Source: Candidatus Thorarchaeota archaeon (GTDB lineage Archaea; Asgardarchaeota; Thorarchaeia; Thorarchaeales; Thorarchaeaceae). From it: 64,000 nt of DNA. Under the pieces are notes generated by a model. The model searched no databases, had not been told where the DNA came from, and saw only the letters and a list, made by a program, of their open reading frames with translations. The stretch lies in assembly GCA_011365025.1 (NCBI GenBank), contig RDOF01000016.1:1-64000 (forward strand), read 5' to 3'. Positions 34,545-42,213 of this stretch are shown in pieces. A program made the position numbers and the translations under genes. The number at the start of each line of letters is the position of its first letter. Position 1 is the first letter of the stretch.

Positions 34545-35429
34545 CTAGATGCCTAGAAATGTAAGCAATACGACAACTGCATTGTTCAGTCCGTGAGCTA
34601 CAGTGGGCCCTGCAATGGAGTAATTTCTTCGCTGAGCCAGGTGCCCAAGGAATAATCCTAGTGCAAACCTCGTGGGGATACCAATAACATCAAGATGAAT
34701 CGCAGCAAAAATGAAGCTGGTGATTACCAAAGCGTAGAGCTCTGGGCTGCTGTTTCTTGTTTTAAAGTACATCTCCATTCGTCTTTGAAGAAAACCTCTG
34801 AATAGCAACTCCTCACTAAAGCCGACAATCGCAAACATGACCACAATCCAAAGCACAAGCTCAAACTCGCTTGATGCGTATGGTATCAAGAATCCATCCC
34901 CTTCAGGTATTTCAAAGGCATAGCTAATCAGAAATGAAATGCCTAAGTTTGCACCTAGCATCGCGAGTCCAACCAAGAGGCCAAGACCTATTTCCTTGCC
35001 AGATGCCATCTTCTTTACGCCTAGCGCTGAGAAGCTGTAACCTCTTCTTCGAATATACCATATTGGGGGAATTACAAATCCGATTTCGGCCAAGGTAAGG
35101 ATTAGGAAAGCATATGGCTCGAAGAAAATGAATGGTGCAACTGGAATCTCTCTGATTAGTCCCACCGCAATAAGGGGGAACGCAATAATCAGACCAAGAA
35201 CTGCAGACGCCCCCAGTGCGAGTCCAGTCATCACAAGTACGTGAATCATATTTGGCCTATCAATTTCACGTTCTATTATGGATCCAGGAACGAAAATATC
35301 AATTCCTTCATATTCTTGGAGCTCAGGCTCATCTGGGTCATATAGTGCCAAATGTTGGTTCCTCGAAAACGGGTCCCTCTCCTTTGAAATAAGGATTTGG
35401 TTACCAACACTAGGCATTGCTGTTTCCAA
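34545..35429 (-). CDS. CPBP-family intramembrane metalloprotease (CAAX protease-like)
   Basis: Polytopic membrane protein of 294 aa with about seven helices. The diagnostic residues are GFSEELLFRGFLQRRM (EExxxR), FIFAAIHLDVIG with the second metal His, and LGLFLGHLAQRRN. The N-terminal 60 residues are polar, rich in acidic residues, and may be a cytosolic tail. CPBP proteases cleave prenylated or membrane substrates; bacterial members also give bacteriocin self-immunity. No bacteriocin or prenyl target is near. It is divergent from the subtilase gene, 31 bp apart, so two membrane-associated proteases are transcribed from one short region. Confidence 0.88.
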   Translation of the reverse strand: METAMPSVGNQILISKERDPFSRNQHLALYDPDEPELQEYEGIDIFVPGSIIEREIDRPNMIHVLVMTGLALGASAVLGLIIAFPLIAVGLIREIPVAPFIFFEPYAFLILTLAEIGFVIPPIWYIRRRGYSFSALGVKKMASGKEIGLGLLVGLAMLGANLGISFLISYAFEIPEGDGFLIPYASSEFELVLWIVVMFAIVGFSEELLFRGFLQRRMEMYFKTRNSSPELYALVITSFIFAAIHLDVIGIPTRFALGLFLGHLAQRRNYSIAGPTVAHGLNNAVVVLLTFLGI

Positions 35430-35460
35430 TAGACTTTATGAAGGACTTGTCCATGACTAG

Positions 35461-37500
35461 ATGTACAATATAGAATCTCATCTTTATGTGGTGCATGAGT
35501 TGGATACTGTATTTGAAGCGGGGACAAAACGAGGTACTGCTGTCCTAGTCATCACCCTCATTGCAGTAAGCTCGTTTGTGGTGCTCATTTCTATTCCTAG
35601 CGACCAAGAGGAGCTTGAATTGGGCGTCCGCGTTTGTGTCGTTGACTCAGGCATCACGAAAAATGCGTTCTTGCAGGCACGAGTTGTGGCCGAGAGGAGT
35701 TTCGTCGACGCACGTCTGGGATATCTGGCCACTGACAATTCGACTGATGACAGTCGTCCTTTGGGTGTCCTCCATGGAACATATGTAGCTAGCATTATCG
35801 CGACCAACCATCCCACAGCCGCGATTGTGAATGCAAAAGTTGTTTCGCAGCAGAACTCTGCAACAATTGGCGGAATCGTTAATGCAATACATTGGGCAGT
35901 TACGGATGCGAACTGCTCGGTAATTAACCTAAGTCTTGGGACTGCTCCTATTGGCGATCCTCTCTTGAGGAACACCATTTCATGGGCTTTTGGCCAAGGC
36001 GTCACGATTATTGCCGCTGTAGGAAATAATGGACAAAGCGGGGTGTCTGGAAGCTCGATAGAATCCCCCGCTATTTATCCTGAGGTGATAGCGGTTGCAG
36101 CTGTTGACGAACAGGGTGATCCTTACTCATTCTCCGGAAGAGGGCCTCTTCGGAATCGTGAGGTTAAGCCTGACATTTCAAGCATAGGGCGCTATTCAGC
36201 GAATGGCCGAACCCTGTTTGGAACGAGCTTTGCCACGCCTATCGTCAGTGCAGGAGCATCTCGAATTATCGAATACTGTGAAGCAAGAGGATGGTCATGG
36301 ACGCCAGGTATGGTAAAGGCAGTCTTAATGTCCAGTGCGAGCTACCTTCCTTTCGAATCCTGGGAAGTCGGCGCTGGGCTTCTTGATGTGGACCGCGCTA
36401 TTACTCAATTATCCTCTGTTCAGAGAACCAATGAAATCCCTCAGGTTGGTGTATCACATCCAAATTCTGGTCCATATAGTTTCGAACGATGGTTATCGAA
36501 CTCTACAGTGGAGATTCTGGTATCGATCTTCTGCAGTACGAACGCAACGTTTGCAGTTTCTTACGGGGGTACAGAGGCAAGTTGGGTTCTTGGTCCTTCT
36601 GAGATTCATATCAACCAAAGTGGATGCTTTGCAATCAAAATCGTCATACCTCCGGACACCATCCAGGATGGATGTACGTGCACGGTAACAATGGTGGCCC
36701 TTGGCTATCGGTATCTTCGTTCTCGGTTCGTCTTCAGTGTCAGTATTCCGCTAGCGAAAGTTGCATTTGATGTCAGCCATTCTCCTTGGAGAATCGACTC
36801 AATATATGGCCAATTCCGAGAAGCCTACAGCCTTCTTACAAGTGCAGGAATTGCAGTGGAGGAGATTTATGATAGAGCCAACCTGACACTGGACCATTTG
36901 AGGAATTATGATGCTGTTTTCATCTTGGATCCATGTGCTTGGGGCACGAAGCTCTGGTCGAACAGCGTAGTTCTTGATAGCGTCTTCACCTATACCGCAA
37001 GTGAAATTGGTGCTATTTGGGACTATTGGGCTTCTGGCGGTAATCTCTTAATTTCAGGAGTCACTAATCAAAGCCTGGATCTTGTTTCTGTCAATCAACT
37101 ACTTGTAATGTTCGGACTCCATATGAATTTCGACCAAATTCCAGTAACAACAATCACCATAAACGGTGTGGCATCGACCGAACTCGTGACGGGAATTCAC
37201 GAGCATCAGGTAACACGCGGCATTGACTCCTTCGATTTCAATGGCTGCTCGCTGAACTACTCAGGAAATGCGTTTGAGCTTGCTTGGGCTGAAGTCAACT
37301 ATCTTGATGAGTTTGACAATATCCAAACTGAGAACCGCACACTACTGGTGGGAATGGAGCAATCTCCCAGTGGTTCCAGAATGATTGTGTCCGGAACAAA
37401 TTTCTTTCTTGACAATTGGGGTATTCGTGGATTATATCGTTCAACCGAGAATTCCCGGCTACTTCTTCAAATTGCATACTGGCTTACAAGACTTGCCTGA
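35461..37500 (+). CDS. Membrane-anchored subtilisin-like serine protease with C-terminal domain
   Basis: Protein of 679 aa. One N-terminal membrane helix (about 26-46) anchors a subtilase: catalytic Asp62 in VVDSGI, His105 in LHGTYVASII, the oxyanion Asn in AAVGNNGQ, and Ser256 in GTSFATP. The S8 domain ends around residue 310. After it come a beta-rich region (about 330-435) and a Rossmann-like C-terminal domain (KVAFDVSHSPWRID, YDAVFILDPCAWG, SGGNLLISGVTNQS) resembling DUF4350/GATase-like folds. Localisation is probably outside the cell. A TATA-like ACTTTATGAAG near 35432 makes ATG 35461 near-leaderless. It is divergent from the CPBP protease. Confidence 0.88.
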   Translation: MYNIESHLYVVHELDTVFEAGTKRGTAVLVITLIAVSSFVVLISIPSDQEELELGVRVCVVDSGITKNAFLQARVVAERSFVDARLGYLATDNSTDDSRPLGVLHGTYVASIIATNHPTAAIVNAKVVSQQNSATIGGIVNAIHWAVTDANCSVINLSLGTAPIGDPLLRNTISWAFGQGVTIIAAVGNNGQSGVSGSSIESPAIYPEVIAVAAVDEQGDPYSFSGRGPLRNREVKPDISSIGRYSANGRTLFGTSFATPIVSAGASRIIEYCEARGWSWTPGMVKAVLMSSASYLPFESWEVGAGLLDVDRAITQLSSVQRTNEIPQVGVSHPNSGPYSFERWLSNSTVEILVSIFCSTNATFAVSYGGTEASWVLGPSEIHINQSGCFAIKIVIPPDTIQDGCTCTVTMVALGYRYLRSRFVFSVSIPLAKVAFDVSHSPWRIDSIYGQFREAYSLLTSAGIAVEEIYDRANLTLDHLRNYDAVFILDPCAWGTKLWSNSVVLDSVFTYTASEIGAIWDYWASGGNLLISGVTNQSLDLVSVNQLLVMFGLHMNFDQIPVTTITINGVASTELVTGIHEHQVTRGIDSFDFNGCSLNYSGNAFELAWAEVNYLDEFDNIQTENRTLLVGMEQSPSGSRMIVSGTNFFLDNWGIRGLYRSTENSRLLLQIAYWLTRLA

Positions 37501-37501
37501 A

Positions 37502-37894
37502 TCAGAGAAGGGGGGCGATATTTTCAGTTGCAGTCTTCGCTGCGTATACAAGAAGACCGGTTTTTATTGTCTTGTTGGCTGCCAAGACTAGGATTGCCTT
37601 CTCTCCAGCACTTTTCATAATCATGAATCCGCCTTCATTAGTAAGGAGAACTTCTTCAAGCAGTCCTTGGTCCATCCTCTCGGCGGCAAGATCGGCAACT
37701 CCAAGAATTGACGCAGCCATGGCTGCGATTTCTGCTTCTTCAAGCCCTTGGGGGACTGCAGACGCAATGGGCAGGCCCTCTTTTGAAAGAAGCATCCAAG
37801 CACGGATTCCTGCAGCTAGCGATGTGGCTTCCTCCATTATTTCCCGAAGCTTCCCCTGTAGCTGTTCAAATTCCGGGTCGAAAATGGCGGCCAC
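37502..37894 (-). CDS. Roadblock/LC7 (MglB-type) domain protein
   Basis: Protein of 130 aa with the roadblock fold. It has an N-terminal helix LREIMEEATSLAAGIRAW, the strand pair WMLLSKEGLPIASAVP, a long helix EAEIAAMAASILGVADLAA, and the C-terminal strands EKAILVLAANKTIKTGL. Such proteins form dimers and in bacteria (MglB) or eukaryotes (dynein light chain LC7, Ragulator) regulate small GTPases. Asgard archaea carry many copies. No Ras-like GTPase gene is in this window. It starts at GTG 37894 behind a TATA box at 37936-37946. Its stop is 2 bp from that of the convergent subtilase gene. Confidence 0.85.
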   Translation of the reverse strand: MAAIFDPEFEQLQGKLREIMEEATSLAAGIRAWMLLSKEGLPIASAVPQGLEEAEIAAMAASILGVADLAAERMDQGLLEEVLLTNEGGFMIMKSAGEKAILVLAANKTIKTGLLVYAAKTATENIAPLL

Positions 37895-37935
37895 ACCCCA
37901 CTTTTTTCTTGTTCTGAAACCCAGTTGTTAATGCG

Positions 37936-37946
37936 CATTTATAAAG
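37936..37946 (-). promoter_or_regulatory. TATA box for the roadblock gene
   Basis: CTTTATAAATG on the minus strand gives a transcription start near 37914, 20 nt before the GTG at 37894. Confidence 0.6.
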
Positions 37947-38022
37947 TTTCCATGACCAGAGTGGTTTGAGCAATATTTTGGAAATTTGACGCACTATTAG
38001 TCCAGAAATAGGATGTGAAAGC

Positions 38023-38634
38023 ATGCATATTCATGAGATGGAACCGTCCACACTTCTTGACATACCAAAGAAGTGGAAAAAGGGTGTTCGCGTTTTGGGA
38101 GTTTCCGAGAGCTTCCAACGAACTGATCAAGAAAGCATCGTTGCCGGAGTAGTAATGAGAGGGGATATGAGAATTGATGGGGTTTCGTTTTGTCTCCCAT
38201 CGGTTGGAGGAATGGATGCCACAGCAAGACTTGTAGATATGTTCAAGATTATTGACCGAAGCGATATTCACGCTTGGATGCTAGGTGGCTGCATTATTTC
38301 TTGGTTCAATGTCATAGACTCCTGCCAGCTTTTCGAAGAAACAAAGACTCCTGTCATTTGTGTTTCATATCATCCATCAGAAGGAATTGAGTCCTATATC
38401 AAGGAATACTTTCCAAATGACTGGAACCGGCGAGTCGAAACTATGGACAAGAGCGGAGAACGGGTTCACGCTACCCTGCATACTGGTCATAAAGCCTTCT
38501 TGACATCGGCCGGGATTGGCTTCAGGGATGCTCTTCAACTAGTTGATCAGTTCACTTTGGATGGCCGTGTGCCTGAACCAATTCGCATTGCCCGCATTGC
38601 GGCTGCGGCTTGTCGAAGGGACGTCACAGGATAA
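38023..38634 (+). CDS. DUF99 protein
   Basis: Protein of 203 aa that fits the archaeal DUF99/UPF0215 family. The N-terminal strand is VRVLGVSESF. VVMRGDMRIDGVSF and the ARLVDMF helix follow, and LGGCIISWFNVID and PVICVSYHP come after. The family is predicted to have an RNase H/endonuclease V-like fold and is nearly confined to archaea, with no confirmed function. A GGATGTGA stretch lies upstream of the ATG. It is a lone gene whose 3' end lies about 30 bp from that of the convergent HD protein. Confidence 0.75.
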   Translation: MHIHEMEPSTLLDIPKKWKKGVRVLGVSESFQRTDQESIVAGVVMRGDMRIDGVSFCLPSVGGMDATARLVDMFKIIDRSDIHAWMLGGCIISWFNVIDSCQLFEETKTPVICVSYHPSEGIESYIKEYFPNDWNRRVETMDKSGERVHATLHTGHKAFLTSAGIGFRDALQLVDQFTLDGRVPEPIRIARIAAAACRRDVTG

Positions 38635-38667
38635 TCTTCCGCTTTTTCGCGATTGGCTCTTCATGCT

Positions 38668-39285
38668 CTATGGTTGCTTTCTTGGCCTAATGTTAGTCAA
38701 ATGGTTTTGCTCAAGTCGCTCGAAAAGGGCAACAAATAACCGAATTTCGAGCGCCTCGAGCCTCTGTTTCGTTGATACAAAGAACTCGGAAAACAGGTCT
38801 GGATTCATCCCGGCTCGTTCCAATGCCAATGCATGTGTCAACATATCGATTGCATCAGCACCGTGCACAATTCGCGATTCAATCGATTTTTTTTCAGAGA
38901 GCTCTTTCCAGTCGGAATCAAGTTTTTCAGCTGACCCCCCTAGAGCAGATGTGATTTCTTTAATGCTCTCGTTTTCGGCAATCAGTTTTCCTTTCATAAG
39001 CTCCTCTTTTCCGGGCAAATTCTCACCTGTTGGAATGTCCGATATTCTGCTCTCAGGCAAGTCATGGAGAACTGCCATTGTTAGCACTTTGGCTAAGTCA
39101 ACTGTGATTCCTTCCTCGCAAAGCGCAAGAGCCGAGATTAGTGCAGTCAGCGCAGTTCCGTATGAATGCTCAGCTATCGATTCGCTGTTACTTGGCATCA
39201 CGCCAACCATTAGCCACCCAGTGCGTTGAATTCTCTTAAGCACCTCGCCAAGTTCAATAAATTCCAAAATGCTTTCTAATTTCAC
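38668..39285 (-). CDS. HD-domain 5'-nucleotidase/phosphohydrolase (YfbR/HDDC2-like)
   Basis: HD phosphohydrolase of 205 aa. Metal ligands are the SNSESIAEHSYG His, the HD pair with Glu in AVLHDLPESRISDI, and the Asp in VHGADAIDML. This is the pattern of YfbR/HDDC2 5'-deoxynucleotidases, which cleave dNMPs to nucleosides. The GTG at 39285 is chosen because AGGTGAT lies 4 nt before it and because the longer frame to 39336 runs through the terminator hairpin of the upstream gene. It probably cleans up nucleotide monophosphates in the cytosol. Confidence 0.85.
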   Translation of the reverse strand: MKLESILEFIELGEVLKRIQRTGWLMVGVMPSNSESIAEHSYGTALTALISALALCEEGITVDLAKVLTMAVLHDLPESRISDIPTGENLPGKEELMKGKLIAENESIKEITSALGGSAEKLDSDWKELSEKKSIESRIVHGADAIDMLTHALALERAGMNPDLFSEFFVSTKQRLEALEIRLFVALFERLEQNHLTNIRPRKQP

Positions 39286-39299
39286 ATCTATCACCTGAC

Positions 39300-39331
39300 A
39301 AAAAGAGAGGAAGAAAGGGGGCAAAGCCCCC
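39300..39331 (-). terminator. Terminator of the BMP-family protein gene
   Basis: On the minus strand, GGGGGC-TTT-GCCCCC (39317-39331) is followed by the T-rich TTTCTTCCTCTCTTTTTG. It directly follows the stop at 39353 and separates it from the HD gene. Confidence 0.75.
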
Positions 39332-39352
39332 GCCAATCATGAGTCAAACAGC

Positions 39353-40438
39353 CTAAGGAACGGTAATTACGATGGTACCGTTAATTATCAGGTCTTGAAC
39401 TGAGAAGATTAATTCCCTCGTTGATACAGAAACGTAACTTGTCCATCGAAACTCGGTTATGTTAACCGCACCATTTGCCAGGCCTAGGATGTCAGCACCA
39501 GGAGTGAATCTGTCCCAGAGTGTTTGGTTTATGATGTTGTATGCAGCTTCGTCAAAGGTGGCAATCACCGACGTAGTAATCCATGTACGACCTGAGCTGA
39601 CCGAGAGATTAGGAAGACCATAGTAATCTAGGTTGTTTTCAGCAGCTATAACGTACGGGTCTCTGAATGTGTAATTCTCGATCAAGGTATGATTAGCAGC
39701 TATTATTGCTTCCCTAACTCCGACAATACTTCCTCTTACTGGAGCGAAGATTATCGACACATTAGTGACAGTGAAGTACTCATAGGTCATGTCATAGGCA
39801 GTCTCAGAGTCATTAAAGGATCCAACCCACCTGTTTTCAGTTAGAAAAACTGGGCTCGACAAACCCAACGATTCATTGGCATACATTACTCCTTGCCTGA
39901 ATCCAGCAATTAGCACATTGGCAGCATCGTCGGTTTCAACGGTACCAAGAACGCCAATAAGATGTCCTGGATCACCTGCTGCAACAGTGGCTGCGGTTAC
40001 TCCAGCAAGAAATGCTCCTTGTTCCATTGCGAATCCAACTGAAGCAACGTTATTGCGCGTTTCAATTGTGTCTCCAATAAGCGCAAATTTCTGATTCGGG
40101 TATGCTACCGCGGCTGAATCTACTGCATCCGTCAATTCCTGACCGACTGCTATAATCAGAATATACCTGCCAGAGGCCGCAAGATTGTCTATAAGCGTGT
40201 TAGCCTCCGAAGTTGTTTCTGGCGGATCAATCCACTCGTAAAGCACCGCCGCTGAGCGTAGTTCCAATCCGTCTCTCAACTGGTCTGCCCTGCTCATATC
40301 GCCCCAGCCGGGGTTCATCGTGACTACTGCGACACGAGATGATTCATATTGATTAGTGATGAAAAGCAGGCCGCCAACTGCTCCGAATACGATAATTACT
40401 ATTACTATTGCTGGGATAAGACCTGACCTAGAGCTCAA
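39353..40438 (-). CDS. BMP/PnrA-family substrate-binding protein, membrane anchored
   Basis: Extracytoplasmic binding protein of 361 aa. One N-terminal helix (about 8-28, PAIVIVIIVFGAVGGLLFIT) anchors it; no lipobox Cys is visible. The body is a type I periplasmic-binding fold of the BMP family: IIAVGQELTDAVDSAAVAYP, FALIGDTIET, ASVGFAMEQGAFLAGVTAAT (a family hallmark), and HLIGVLGTVETDD. BMP proteins bind nucleosides or autoinducer-like molecules for an ABC importer, but no permease or ATPase gene lies nearby, so it may act as a receptor. The TTG start at 40438 is set by GGAGG 7 nt upstream. Several N-glycosylation-like N-x-S/T sites occur. Confidence 0.85.
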   Translation of the reverse strand: MSSRSGLIPAIVIVIIVFGAVGGLLFITNQYESSRVAVVTMNPGWGDMSRADQLRDGLELRSAAVLYEWIDPPETTSEANTLIDNLAASGRYILIIAVGQELTDAVDSAAVAYPNQKFALIGDTIETRNNVASVGFAMEQGAFLAGVTAATVAAGDPGHLIGVLGTVETDDAANVLIAGFRQGVMYANESLGLSSPVFLTENRWVGSFNDSETAYDMTYEYFTVTNVSIIFAPVRGSIVGVREAIIAANHTLIENYTFRDPYVIAAENNLDYYGLPNLSVSSGRTWITTSVIATFDEAAYNIINQTLWDRFTPGADILGLANGAVNITEFRWTSYVSVSTRELIFSVQDLIINGTIVITVP

Positions 40439-40482
40439 GATACTTCCTCCATGGTCGCTGACTCTCGATGCTTGGACTGGCG

Positions 40483-40491
40483 GATTTAAAC
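40483..40491 (-). promoter_or_regulatory. TATA box for the BMP-family gene
   Basis: GTTTAAATC on the minus strand is centred about 49 bp before the TTG at 40438, leaving a short leader that contains the GGAGG ribosome site. Confidence 0.5.
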
Positions 40492-40623
40492 TTGTTGGCC
40501 TTGGTACTCTAGATGGGAAATCGCTTCATTTGCTTTCGACGTACTACCCAGGAACCGGCCTCGGGGCAAAGCAGCATTAGTTATAAAGGAAGGTTTGGCA
40601 TGGTCCTGTGTTGAGGAGAGTGG

Positions 40624-41349
40624 ATGGAATCCATGGCAGAAAGGACGCTTACCGAGATAACGGCTCTGCTTGAGGAGTCTTTAGAGGTTCACAAAGCGGT
40701 TAAGCATGTGGTGCTTTCCACAAAGGAAGGAGTTGTAGTAGCTTCCGTTTCAAGGGCTGAAGAGATGGACGCCCGTCTACTGGCAACCGTCTCTGCTGCT
40801 CTGACATGGGCTGGGGCTACAGCATTAGGTAATATTGGAAACCCCTCTCCAACCTGCCTTGTCCATTCAACTCGAATCGAACGAATTATCACTTTGCTGC
40901 AGCCCAATTATCAACTAGTGCTTGTTATTTCCAAGGCGGATGACGCGGACCTTGACATGCAGCATTGCATACCTTCCTTTCAGTCCATAGCAACAAGAAT
41001 GGAATTGGTAATGAGTTCCACAAGTGCCTTTGGACAACAAACGATTTTGGGTCGTATTCTGGAAAAGATACCAGAAATCACTCAAGCTATGCTTCTGACG
41101 GAAGAGGGTCTACCATTGGGTTCTGTGGGACTTGATCACAGCATCGAAATGGCTGGGCTCGCGAGTTCCATTTTTTCCAATGGACTAACTTTCTCAGATG
41201 AAACTGAATACATTACTTTTACCAGTGGCAAAACTGAGTTGATGGTCACTCGGGTCGATCAGAATCGATTGCTGCTTGTAGTGTGTAGAGGCGAAGATCC
41301 GGAAACACTGTCAAATCAAGTTAGACAGGTTCTAATGGATATTGAGTAA
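40624..41349 (+). CDS. Tandem double roadblock/LC7 domain protein
   Basis: Protein of 241 aa made of two roadblock domains in a row. Domain 1 (about 8-110) has ITALLEESLEVHKAVKHVVL, STKEGVVVASV, an AALTWAG helix and QLVLVISKAD. Domain 2 (about 138-238) has LGRILEKIPEITQAM, TEEGLPLGSVG, and NRLLLVVCRG. Roadblock proteins normally dimerise; a tandem makes a self-contained dimer that could control a small GTPase, as MglB or Ragulator do. No GTPase gene is in the window, so the partner must be elsewhere. A TATA-like GTTATAAAGG near 40580 precedes the ATG. Confidence 0.82.
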   Translation: MESMAERTLTEITALLEESLEVHKAVKHVVLSTKEGVVVASVSRAEEMDARLLATVSAALTWAGATALGNIGNPSPTCLVHSTRIERIITLLQPNYQLVLVISKADDADLDMQHCIPSFQSIATRMELVMSSTSAFGQQTILGRILEKIPEITQAMLLTEEGLPLGSVGLDHSIEMAGLASSIFSNGLTFSDETEYITFTSGKTELMVTRVDQNRLLLVVCRGEDPETLSNQVRQVLMDIE

Positions 41350-41375
41350 ACGTTTCCGCGGGTGTAGGATTTCTT

Positions 41376-42065
41376 TTACTCTTCCGAAGCGTCTGACTCC
41401 TCGTCTTCTTCCTCTTCGAAGAACTGAAATTCCCATTCTCTTAGGTTGATAGTGATATAGCAGTCCTTCCCTCTTTCAGGGCAATCTATTCTAATGGTAA
41501 CATGGTCATCGGTTGCTTCCCGAATCTCAGGATTCAGGCATCCATCCTCAAGCTTTTCCATCAAGAACATTACATATGCCTCGGAAATCGTGTTTAGGCT
41601 GCCAGCCATAAGTGATTGTCCGAGTTCATCGAGGAAGTGCTTCTTCTTCCGACCGTCCCTTTCTACACGGATGAGACCTACCTCTTCCATCCGCGAAACA
41701 TGCCATCTGACGGTGTCATGATGCACACCAAGAGTGGCCGCCATCTCCTCTTGATAGCAGCCAGGGTTGTTGACGACATATGCGAATATTTGCTTCGCCG
41801 TGTCACTTCGCATTGTCAGGTAGGCCATTTCTGCTTCCTGAGATCTTAGCATTCTTGGATAGTAAAGCCGCTTGCCAGCGAATTTGATCGATTTCACCAG
41901 GCCTTCGCGTTCAAGGATTCTCAGATGCCATGTCAATGTTCCAAGGGGTGATTCAAGCATTTCGACCAATTCTAGAAGATACGTACCCGGATTCTCACAT
42001 AGGACTTGGTACAAATCTCTACGGAAGGGGTGCAGAAGCAGTGCCATTCTTTTCTGGCGTCCCAT
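41376..42065 (-). CDS. Double winged-helix transcriptional regulator
   Basis: Protein of 229 aa with two winged-helix HTH domains in tandem. Domain 1 is about residues 10-65 (FRRDLYQVLCENPGTYLLEL, then WHLRILEREGLVKS). Domain 2 is about 85-140 (QIFAYVVNNPGCYQEEMAAT, then VRWHVSRMEEVGLI). The first resembles ArsR-like archaeal regulators. The C-terminus is acidic (EEEEDEESDASEE), unusual for a DNA-binding protein and possibly a protein-interaction tail. A minus-strand TATA-like CCTTTTATCA near 42113 drives it. It is divergent from GlmS and could control it or itself; the ligand is unknown. Confidence 0.85.
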   Translation of the reverse strand: MGRQKRMALLLHPFRRDLYQVLCENPGTYLLELVEMLESPLGTLTWHLRILEREGLVKSIKFAGKRLYYPRMLRSQEAEMAYLTMRSDTAKQIFAYVVNNPGCYQEEMAATLGVHHDTVRWHVSRMEEVGLIRVERDGRKKKHFLDELGQSLMAGSLNTISEAYVMFLMEKLEDGCLNPEIREATDDHVTIRIDCPERGKDCYITINLREWEFQFFEEEEDEESDASEE

Positions 42066-42168
42066 CGTACCAACATCTCTCCGGGGATTTGATTTGATGC
42101 GCTAAGGGTGATAAAAGGGCTTCGTAAGTTCACCTTTCTAGTGCAATTAGGTGTCCATAGAATCCTTT

Positions 42169-42180
42169 ATTTTATAAAAT
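42169..42180 (+). promoter_or_regulatory. TATA box for glmS
   Basis: ATTTTATAAAAT, a perfect palindrome, is centred about 40 bp upstream of TTG 42214. It would start the transcript near 42201. Confidence 0.6.
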
Positions 42181-42213
42181 GGACGGCAAACAGCACGTTA
42201 GTGAGTGAAGACC

